Positions 1 to 5,688 of a DNA stretch of 13,491 nucleotides are shown one piece after another. Origin of the DNA: JAOUJD01 sp964353935 (GTDB lineage Bacteria; Pseudomonadota; Gammaproteobacteria; Burkholderiales; Burkholderiaceae_F); assembly GCA_964353935.1 (NCBI GenBank), contig CAYGXL010000067.1:1-13491 (forward strand), in the 5' to 3' direction. The notes beneath the pieces are model-generated. The model saw nothing but the letters and a program-made list of their open reading frames with translations. It was not told where the DNA came from and ran no database searches. Position 1 is the stretch's first letter. Each line of letters begins with the position of its first letter. The position numbers were made by a program, and so were the translations under genes.

Positions 1-297
1 TGGCACTTCTGGTTCGCGCTGTTCGCGCTGGGCATCGGCTGGAACTTCATGTTCGTCGGCGCCACCACGCTGCTGACGACGACCTACACCTCGGCCGAGA
101 AGGCCAAGGTCCAGGGCGTGAACGACCTCGCGGTCTTCGTCACGATGATCTCGTCGTCGGCCGCCTCCGGCGCGCTGCTGTCGACCAGCGGCTGGACCGA
201 CCTCAACGTGTACGCGCTGCCGGCGCTCGTGCTGGCCACGCTCGGCGCGGTGTACTTGATGCTGAATCCGACGCGCCATCGCCAGAGGCCCGCGTGA
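1..297 (+). CDS. MFS transporter, C-terminal fragment (5' end outside window)
   Basis: Frame 1 is open from the first base to a TGA at 295-297 and encodes the last 98 residues of a major facilitator superfamily permease. The visible part begins in a hydrophobic helix (WHFWFALFALGIGWNFMFVG), then has a short polar stretch (TYTSAEKAKVQGVNDL) of the kind seen in cytoplasmic loops of the MFS C-half. Two more hydrophobic helices follow, with a basic tail (RHRQRP) at the end. An internal ATG at 49 is not the real start, because coding continues upstream of it through a conserved-looking helix. The substrate cannot be told from this piece. The stop overlaps the azlC start, so the two genes are almost certainly co-transcribed. 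Family call is from sequence character; the role is unknown. Confidence 0.85.
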   Translation, partial: WHFWFALFALGIGWNFMFVGATTLLTTTYTSAEKAKVQGVNDLAVFVTMISSSAASGALLSTSGWTDLNVYALPALVLATLGAVYLMLNPTRHRQRPA

Positions 298-1049
298 TGC
301 CGAAGAGTGTCTTCGGCGTTGATCCCGCGATCGCCGCGCGGCGACGGCACGCCTTCGCGCGCGGCCTGCGCGCCGTCGCGCCGGCCACCATCGCCACGGG
401 CACCTGGGGACTCGTCACCGGCGTGGCGATGGTCAAGGTCGGGCTGACGACCGCGCAGGCGCTCGGAATGACGCTGCTCGTGTACGCGGGGTCGGCGCAA
501 CTCGCCGCGCTGCCGCTGATCGCCGCCGCCGCGCCGATCTGGGTGGTGCTGCTCACCGCCGCGGTCGTGAACCTGCGCTTCGTGATCTTCTCGGCGGGGC
601 TGCGGCCGTTCTTCATGCGGTTCTCGCTCGGACGCCGGCTGTTCCTCGGCTACGTGACCACCGACATCGGTTTCGCGCTGTTCCTCTCGCGCTTCGCCGA
701 CGCGCCGGAAGAGGAGCGCGGTTCGCTCGAGCAGGTGTGGTTCTTCCTCGGCATGGCGGCGGGCAACTGGATGGCGTGGCAGACGATGTCCGTGCTCGGC
801 ATCTTCCTCGCGGCCCAGGTCCCGGGCGCGTGGGGACTCGAGTTCGCGTCGATCCTCGCGCTCATCGCGATGACGCTGCCGATGATCGCGAGCCGCCCGG
901 CGCTGGTCGGCGCGGTGACCGCAGGAGTCGTCGCCGTCCTCGGCGCCGCCCTTCCGCTGAAGCTGGGTCTGGTCGCGGCGGTGGTGGTCGGCATCGCGGC
1001 CGCCATGAGCGCGGAAGTCCTGCTCGAACGGATCGGAGCACGCACGTGA
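297..1049 (+). CDS. azlC: AzlC family branched-chain amino acid exporter, large subunit
   Basis: This encodes a 250-residue integral membrane protein of the AzlC family. In characterised systems (Bacillus AzlCD, E. coli YgaZH) the AzlC-type subunit works with a small AzlD/YgaH-type partner to export branched-chain amino acids or toxic analogues across the inner membrane. Visible family features are the AGSAQLAAL segment (residues 64-72), NLRFVIFSA (92-100) and TTDIGFALF (121-129). A basic N-terminus precedes about seven hydrophobic stretches, and the length is normal for the family. I chose ATG at 297 because AGAGG at 284-288 lies 8 nt upstream; GTG at 294 is an alternative adding one residue. 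The ATG overlaps the TGA of the preceding MFS gene by one base, which suggests translational coupling. azlD follows 58 bp later. The substrate is inferred from the family. Confidence 0.93.
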   Translation: MPKSVFGVDPAIAARRRHAFARGLRAVAPATIATGTWGLVTGVAMVKVGLTTAQALGMTLLVYAGSAQLAALPLIAAAAPIWVVLLTAAVVNLRFVIFSAGLRPFFMRFSLGRRLFLGYVTTDIGFALFLSRFADAPEEERGSLEQVWFFLGMAAGNWMAWQTMSVLGIFLAAQVPGAWGLEFASILALIAMTLPMIASRPALVGAVTAGVVAVLGAALPLKLGLVAAVVVGIAAAMSAEVLLERIGART

Positions 1050-1094
1050 GCGCGCACGGCCGCTCCGAAGCGCTCGCCCCGGAGCGCGCAGCGC

Positions 1095-1100
1095 GGAGGG
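1095..1100 (+). promoter_or_regulatory. Shine-Dalgarno sequence of azlD
   Basis: GGAGGG lies 7 nt upstream of the GTG at 1108. It fixes that non-ATG codon as the azlD start, although the reading frame is open further upstream with no other plausible start codon. Confidence 0.75.
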
Positions 1101-1107
1101 TAGCCCA

Positions 1108-1434
1108 GTGAGCGACCTGACGATCTGGATCATCATCGTCGGCCTGACCTGCGTCACGGTCGCGACGCGTTCGGCATTCCTGGTGCTCGGCGAACGCTTC
1201 GCGCTGCCGGAACGGGTGCAGCACGGCCTGCGCTACGCGCCCGCCTGCGCGCTCGTTGGACTGATCGCTCCCGAACTCGCGCTGGCGAACGGTTCGCTCG
1301 CGCTGTCCCTCGCCAACCCGAAGCTCGTCGCCGGCATCGCCGCCGGCGCGATCATGCTCGGCACGCGCAGCATGATCGCGGCAATCGCCGTGGGCATGCT
1401 CGCCTTCACGGCCCTGCGGCTCCTTGCGGCGTGA
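1108..1434 (+). CDS. azlD: AzlD family branched-chain amino acid exporter, small subunit
   Basis: This encodes a 108-residue, very hydrophobic protein of the AzlD family, the small partner of AzlC in branched-chain amino acid export. The N-terminus MSDLTIWIIIVGLTCVTVAT followed by RSAFLVLG is typical of the family (first membrane helix, then a conserved TR pair). RYAPACALVGLIAPEL (residues 42-57) matches the conserved second helix. Two more hydrophobic segments (about 71-83 and 88-107) complete a four-helix layout, and the length is normal. The start is GTG with a strong ribosome binding site. It lies 58 bp downstream of azlC in the same direction, and the pairing supports both calls. It ends only 30 bp from the stop of the convergent MFS gene, with no clear terminator between them. 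Confidence 0.92.
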   Translation: MSDLTIWIIIVGLTCVTVATRSAFLVLGERFALPERVQHGLRYAPACALVGLIAPELALANGSLALSLANPKLVAGIAAGAIMLGTRSMIAAIAVGMLAFTALRLLAA

Positions 1435-1464
1435 GAGGTGGCGACGTTGTCAAGCGCCGCGCCG

Positions 1465-2661
1465 TCAGCGGGTGTCCAGGCCCCGATGGGCGTGCCGCAC
1501 CGCCGGCAACACCCACACGACGAGTGCGACCGTCGCCAGCGCGACGAACGCCGCGGCCAGCATGAAGGCCGCCGTCGCGCCTGAGGCCACCCACAGCCAC
1601 CCGAACACCGCCGAGGCCGGAAGCAGCAGCAGGCCCTTGGCGAGGTAGTACCAGCCGTACGCGGTCCCCAGCCGCTGCTGCGGCACCAGGTCCGCGATGA
1701 GCGCCCGTTCCGACCCCTCCGTGGCGGCCATGTAGACGCCGAGCAGGATGGCGGCCGGCCACATGAGGGTCACGTTGCTGGTCCAGCCCAGCACGACGAA
1801 CAGCACGACGTGGAGCACCCAGCCGACCGTCAGCAGCGGCACGCGCCCGACGCGATCGGAGTGCGCCGACAGCGGCACCGCGAGCACGGTCGACGTCGCC
1901 GCCACCACCGCCCACAGCAACGCGGTCTGCGCGATCGGCATGCCGAGGTCGTGCGCGCGCAGGATCACGAACGCGTTGGAGGCCTGCCCGAGCGTGAAGA
2001 TCGAGATGGCGGCGAGCAGGCGCCGGAAGCCGGGCGGCAGCCCGCGCCAGGTCCAGTCCGGCCTGGCCGGCGCGGCCACGGCACCGTCGCGCGGTTCCTT
2101 CACCGACACGGCGAGCGCGACGCACAGCGCTCCCGGCACGGCGGCCCACAGCAGGATGTCGCGCAACGGAATGTTCAGCGCCAGCAGGCCGGCGGCGAGC
2201 AGCGGACCGATGACGGCGCCGGCGTTGTCGAACGCGCGGTGCAGGCCGAACGCGACCCCGCGCCGCGAGGCCGGCACAGAACGCGCGAGCAGTGCGTCGC
2301 GCGGCGATGAACGCAGTCCCTTGCCGAACCGGTCGAGCACGCGCAGCGCCAGCACCATGGGCCACGACGCCGCGAGCGCGAGCAGCGGCCGCGCCACGGC
2401 CGCGAATCCGTAGCCGAAGACCATGAACAGCTTCGCGCGCCGCACACGGTCGTACCAGACGCCGGACACGAGCTTCAGCAGCGCCGACGTCGCCTCGGCC
2501 GCGCCCTCGATGAGCCCGAGCGCGCGCGGTCCGGCGCCGAGCACCGTCGCGAGGTACAGCGGCAGCAGCGGATAGACCAGTTCCGACGCGGCGTCGTTCA
2601 GCAGGCTGATCAAGCCGAGGACCCACACGGTCGACGGCAGCGCGCGCAGCGCATCGCGCAT
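1465..2661 (-). CDS. MFS transporter encoded immediately downstream of glnE
   Basis: This encodes a 398-residue major facilitator superfamily permease with about 12 hydrophobic helices. The MFS loop motif between helices 2 and 3 is visible (SGVWYDRVRRAK, residues 66-77), with a counterpart SDRVGR at 268-273. Other striking segments are DRFGKGLRSSPRDALL (110-125), HRAFDNAGAVIGP (141-153) and TEGSERALIADLVP (314-327). Together they mark a subgroup of uncharacterised bacterial MFS proteins with the DRxGKGxRxxPRDAL signature, usually annotated only as MFS transporter or putative efflux permease. The frame stays open upstream inside glnE, but the family N-terminus begins at MRDALRALPSTVWVLGLISL. 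The ATG at 2661-2659 overlaps the glnE stop TGA (TGATG), so the two genes are likely translationally coupled. The substrate is unknown. Confidence 0.9.
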   Translation of the reverse strand: MRDALRALPSTVWVLGLISLLNDAASELVYPLLPLYLATVLGAGPRALGLIEGAAEATSALLKLVSGVWYDRVRRAKLFMVFGYGFAAVARPLLALAASWPMVLALRVLDRFGKGLRSSPRDALLARSVPASRRGVAFGLHRAFDNAGAVIGPLLAAGLLALNIPLRDILLWAAVPGALCVALAVSVKEPRDGAVAAPARPDWTWRGLPPGFRRLLAAISIFTLGQASNAFVILRAHDLGMPIAQTALLWAVVAATSTVLAVPLSAHSDRVGRVPLLTVGWVLHVVLFVVLGWTSNVTLMWPAAILLGVYMAATEGSERALIADLVPQQRLGTAYGWYYLAKGLLLLPASAVFGWLWVASGATAAFMLAAAFVALATVALVVWVLPAVRHAHRGLDTR

Positions 2662-5501
2662 CAATCCGCCCCGAACACGACCACCCACAGGCGCCGCACC
2701 GCCGCCGCCTGCGCTTCGACCTCCGCCGGCTCGACCCGGGCGCGCTCGGCGCCGTTCAGGCGCAGGCGGTGCTGCAGGGCGCGAAACGCGCGGTACGCGT
2801 CGGCGACTTCGCGTGCGAGCGTCACGTCGATCAGCCGCATGCCGCTCGCCATCTGCAGCAGCGCGATGTTGCCGAGGTTGCGCACGAGATCGCCATGGCG
2901 GTGCGAGTGCGCCAGCACCAGGTACTGGACGATGAACTCGATGTCGACCATGCCGCCGCGGTCGTGCTTCAGGTCGAACAAGGCGCTCGCGTTCGGGTGG
3001 CCGTCGAGCATCTTCTGGCGCATCGCCAGCACTTCGCTCTTCAGCTTCGCAAGATCGCGCACCTGCGTCAGCACGTGGACGCGCTCGGCTTCGAAACGGT
3101 GGCCCAGTTCGAAGTCCCCCGCGCAGTGGCGCGCGCGCGTCAGCGCCTGGTGTTCCCACACCCACGCGCCCATGCCGTCCTCGTTGCGCTGGTAGCGCGA
3201 GAACGCGTCGAGCGAGGACACCATCAGTCCGGCGTTGCCGTTCGGCCGCAGCCGCAGGTCGATGTCGAACAGGTTGCCCGACGAGGTCTGGGCCGTGAGC
3301 CAGGTGACCAGGCGGCGCGCGAGCACCGAGTAGACGTCCGGCGCATCCGGGTGGTCGTCGTCGAACAGGAAGATCAGGTCGAGGTCCGAGGCGTACCCGA
3401 GTTCCTTCCCTCCGAGCTTGCCGTACCCGATGACGGCAAAGCGCGGCACCTCGCGGTGCCGCTTGGCGATCGTCGCCCAGACGCGCTCCAGCGTGAGCCC
3501 GAGCGTGAAGTCGGCGAGCGCCGACAGGTGATCGGCGAGCCGCTCGACCGTCAGGCGGCCGTCGAGGTCGGCCACCAGCAGCCGCAGCACCTGGGCGTGG
3601 TGGACGTCGCGCAGCAGGTTCATCTGCCGCTCCTGGTCGCCGTCGGCCTCGTCGAGCTGGCGCCGGACCATCGCAGACCACGCGGCCCAGTCGGGCTCGC
3701 GCTCGTGAAGCCGTTCGTCGAGCAGTTCGTCGAGCAGGATCGGATGGAGCACCAGGTAATCAGCGGCCCAGCGGCTGGCCGCGAGCATGCGCATCACACG
3801 TTCGAACGCTTGCGGGAACTGGTTCAGCAGCGTCACGTAGGTGTTGCGGCCGGCGATGACCTCCGCGAGCTGCGCGAAGCGCGCGAAGTGCTCGTCCGGA
3901 CCGATGTCGTGGGCCGCCCCGGAGCCGTGCGAAAACTCGATCGCGGAGACGAGCGCCCGTTGCAGCAGGCGCTCGATGCCCGCGCGCGCGCCCGCGCTCG
4001 CGCCCTGCACGCGTCGCCCGTTCAGCACGCCGCGCAGCCTCTGCGCCGTTTCGGGCGGGTCGCGGAAGCCCTGCTCCTCGAGGTGGTCGACGAGGGGCGC
4101 GTCGTCGCCGTCGCCCGGCGTGTTCCACGAGGCCGGCATCGGCGCCTGGCGCGTGGTCTCGGTCGGTTCGGAGAACACGGCCTCGAACACGCCGTCGACG
4201 AAGTCCTGCACGGCCCGGTACTCGCCGAGCATCGCCTCGACGCTGGCCGCGCCGAGGAGCCGCGCGACACGCGCGCGCGCCTCGCGGTCGGGCGGCAGCG
4301 CGTGGGTCTGCGCGTCGTCCACGTACTGCAGCGCGTGCTCGAGGTTGCGCAGGAACACGTAGGACGTCGCGAGCCGGTCGCACGTCGGGGCCGGCAGCAC
4401 ACCCTGGCGACCGAGCGTGGCCAGCGTTTCCAGAGTCGAGCGCGAGCGCAGGCCTGGATCGCGCCCGGCGCGGATGATCTGGAACGCCTGCGCGATGAAC
4501 TCGATTTCGCGGATCCCGCCGCGGCCGAGCTTGACGTTGTCGGCGCGTTCCTCGCGGCCGGCATTGCGCCGTGAGCTTTCGGCGCGGATCAGTCCGTGCA
4601 GTTCGCGCAGCGCGTTGATCGCCCCGAAGTCGAGGTACTTGCGGAATACGAAGGGCCGCACGACCGCGAAGATCGACGCCGCCTGCCGATCGAACTGCAC
4701 GGGCGATGCGAACACCGGCGCCGACACGACCCGCCCCTTGAGCCACGCGAAGCGCTCCCACTCGCGCCCCTGGACCATCAGGTACTCCTCGAGCATCGCG
4801 CTCGAGACTGCGAGCGGCCCCGCGTCGCCGTTGGGGCGCAGCCGCATGTCGACGCGGAACACGTAGCCGTCGGCGGTGACGTCCGAGATCGCCGGAATGA
4901 CTCGGCGCCCGAGGCGGATGAAGAATTCGTGGTTGCTGAGCGGCCGGATGTTGCCGCCGCCGGGCAGCGGGCGCGTCTCGCCGTCCTCGTCGTACGCGAA
5001 GATCAGGTCGATGTCGGACGAGACGTTCAGTTCGCCACCGCCGAGCTTGCCCATGCCGATCACAAGCAGGTCCTGCGGCTCGCCGGCCTCGCTCGTCGGC
5101 ACGCCATGCACCTCGGCGAGTTCACGGGCGTGGACCGCGACCGCGCGCTGCACGGCCAGTTCGGCCAGCGCGGTGGTGGTCGACACGACCTCCGGCAGCC
5201 CGCAGGCGCCGCTGGCATCGCGGACGATCAGCGACACGATCACGCGCCGGCGCAGCCTGCGCAGATCCGCTGCCACGCGTTCGGGCGTTTCCGTCGCGGC
5301 GACCCCGAGTTCGCGCGCCATGCGCGCCGCCTGCCAGCCTTCCTGCGCCCAGGACGACAGCAGTTCCGATCGCCGCGCCTCGTCGGTGCCGGCCTCACGC
5401 TGCAGCGTGCGCTCGACGAAGTGCGACAGCGACGGCACGTCGCAGGGTCCGACGCGCTCGCCCCGCCAGTCGCGCCCAGCCAGGAAGTCCGGATCTTTCA
5501 C
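2661..5501 (-). CDS. glnE: Bifunctional glutamine synthetase adenylyltransferase / adenylyl-removing enzyme
   Basis: GlnE controls nitrogen assimilation by adenylylating glutamine synthetase when glutamine is plentiful and removing AMP by phosphorolysis when nitrogen is short, under PII (GlnB) control. Both nucleotidyltransferase domains are visible. The N-terminal adenylyl-removing domain has GMGKLGGGELNVSSDIDLIF (G149, acidic pair D163/D165) and RVDMRLRPNGDAG (216-228). The C-terminal transferase domain has GYGKLGGKELGYASDLDLIF (G692, acidic pair D706/D708) and DIDLRLRPNGNAG from about residue 746. RGGIREIEF and RGGMVDIEF follow in the respective halves. The GTG start at 5501 gives 946 residues, a normal family length, and places the SLSHFV segment as in relatives. 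An ATG at 5657 would add 52 residues of poor-looking arginine-rich sequence. The GTG has only a weak ribosome binding site, so the start is the uncertain part. The function is secure. Confidence 0.96.
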   Translation of the reverse strand: MKDPDFLAGRDWRGERVGPCDVPSLSHFVERTLQREAGTDEARRSELLSSWAQEGWQAARMARELGVAATETPERVAADLRRLRRRVIVSLIVRDASGACGLPEVVSTTTALAELAVQRAVAVHARELAEVHGVPTSEAGEPQDLLVIGMGKLGGGELNVSSDIDLIFAYDEDGETRPLPGGGNIRPLSNHEFFIRLGRRVIPAISDVTADGYVFRVDMRLRPNGDAGPLAVSSAMLEEYLMVQGREWERFAWLKGRVVSAPVFASPVQFDRQAASIFAVVRPFVFRKYLDFGAINALRELHGLIRAESSRRNAGREERADNVKLGRGGIREIEFIAQAFQIIRAGRDPGLRSRSTLETLATLGRQGVLPAPTCDRLATSYVFLRNLEHALQYVDDAQTHALPPDREARARVARLLGAASVEAMLGEYRAVQDFVDGVFEAVFSEPTETTRQAPMPASWNTPGDGDDAPLVDHLEEQGFRDPPETAQRLRGVLNGRRVQGASAGARAGIERLLQRALVSAIEFSHGSGAAHDIGPDEHFARFAQLAEVIAGRNTYVTLLNQFPQAFERVMRMLAASRWAADYLVLHPILLDELLDERLHEREPDWAAWSAMVRRQLDEADGDQERQMNLLRDVHHAQVLRLLVADLDGRLTVERLADHLSALADFTLGLTLERVWATIAKRHREVPRFAVIGYGKLGGKELGYASDLDLIFLFDDDHPDAPDVYSVLARRLVTWLTAQTSSGNLFDIDLRLRPNGNAGLMVSSLDAFSRYQRNEDGMGAWVWEHQALTRARHCAGDFELGHRFEAERVHVLTQVRDLAKLKSEVLAMRQKMLDGHPNASALFDLKHDRGGMVDIEFIVQYLVLAHSHRHGDLVRNLGNIALLQMASGMRLIDVTLAREVADAYRAFRALQHRLRLNGAERARVEPAEVEAQAAAVRRLWVVVFGAD
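3443..3462. repeat. Perfect inverted repeat inside glnE
   Basis: GCGGCACC, then TCGC, then GGTGCCGC forms an 8-bp perfect stem with a 4-nt loop. In the glnE mRNA it lies just before the codons for the second catalytic motif (GYGKLGG). No T-run follows on either strand, so it is not a standard terminator. It may simply reflect codons for KRHREVPR in GC-rich DNA. Confidence 0.5.
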
Positions 5502-5528
5502 TCTTGTTCGCGGTCGAATCCACCGATG

Positions 5529-5547
5529 GCTGTGAAGGTCGCTGTGA
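5529..5547 (+). repeat. Direct repeat GCTGTGA x2, 12-bp period
   Basis: GCTGTGA occurs at 5529-5535 and again at 5541-5547, separated by AGGTC. The second copy overlaps the candidate extended -10 element for yhdP. The copies are directly, not invertedly, repeated, so this is not a classical CRP palindrome despite the TGTGA cores. A 12-bp spacing is just over one helical turn and could suit a tandem-binding regulator; that is inference. Confidence 0.45.
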
Positions 5548-5551
5548 TAAA
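5543..5551 (+). promoter_or_regulatory. Candidate extended -10 promoter for yhdP
   Basis: TGTGATAAA fits an extended -10 element: TGn followed by GATAAA, which matches TATAAT at four of six positions. No good -35 hexamer lies 16-18 bp upstream, which extended -10 promoters can tolerate. A transcript would begin near 5558 and carry a leader of about 130 nt before the GTG at 5689. This is inferred from sequence only. Confidence 0.35.
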
Positions 5552-5579
5552 GTGCCTCGATCCCAGCAGGGTCTCCGTC

Positions 5580-5621
5580 CGACCGGACGCGCCAGGCCCG
5601 ACCGGATCGGCGACCGGATCG
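5580..5621 (+). repeat. Iterated CGACCGGA repeats
   Basis: CGACCGGA occurs three times, at 5580-5587, 5599-5606 and 5611-5618. The last two copies extend to the 11-mer CGACCGGATCG (5599-5609 and 5611-5621), separated by one base. The first copy sits in a short inverted repeat, GTCCG-AC-CGGAC (5577-5588). The cluster lies in non-coding DNA between two divergent genes, so it could be an operator or part of a structured leader. Chance is possible given the base composition. Confidence 0.45.
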
Positions 5622-5629
5622 ATGTCCGC

Positions 5630-5656
5630 ATTCTACGGAGCGCCTGCGCAGGTCCA
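5630..5656 (-). promoter_or_regulatory. Candidate glnE promoter
   Basis: On the minus strand TAGAAT (5635-5630) matches the -10 consensus at five of six positions. TGGACC (5656-5651) matches the -35 consensus at four of six, but the 15-bp spacer is shorter than ideal. A transcript would begin near 5623 and leave a leader of about 120 nt before the GTG at 5501. This would place the promoter downstream of the alternative ATG at 5657, which weakly favours the shorter glnE. Confidence 0.35.
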
Positions 5657-5688
5657 CTTGATGCCGTTCACATCCACTCCCTAGCCTC

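Larger units (their letters stand above)
5502..5688. other. Divergent glnE / yhdP intergenic control region
   Basis: These 187 bp separate the leftward glnE and rightward yhdP starts, if both inferred GTG starts are right. The part nearest glnE (about 5485-5555) is less GC-rich than its surroundings, as expected for promoter DNA. The region holds two groups of short direct repeats and a candidate -10 element on each strand, listed separately. I see no convincing protein-coding content. A frame continuous with glnE runs across it but encodes arginine-rich sequence unlike the family N-terminus. Confidence 0.6.

Noticed and set aside
84..1157. A leftward open frame of 357 codons lies opposite the MFS fragment and azlC.
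   Set aside because: It has a low-complexity charged translation and is antisense to two recognised membrane protein genes.
2662..3681. An upstream extension of the leftward MFS frame inside glnE would give 738 residues.
   Set aside because: The added part is Arg/Ala/Pro-rich shadow sequence in another glnE frame. The family N-terminus begins at the ATG at 2661.
5529..5551. TGTGA cores were considered as a CRP/FNR-type site.
   Set aside because: The half-sites are direct repeats. No TCACA half is found at the required 6-bp inverted spacing.
5502..5657. A longer glnE could start from ATG at 5657, adding 52 residues.
   Set aside because: The extra residues are arginine-rich and unlike GlnE N-termini, they cover repeats and candidate promoters, and the 946-residue form already has normal family length. 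The choice is not proven.
2769..5684. Rightward open frames of 601 and 362 codons lie opposite glnE.
   Set aside because: They are antisense shadows in register with glnE. Their low-complexity Arg/Val/His-rich translations match no family, while the leftward product is unmistakably GlnE.
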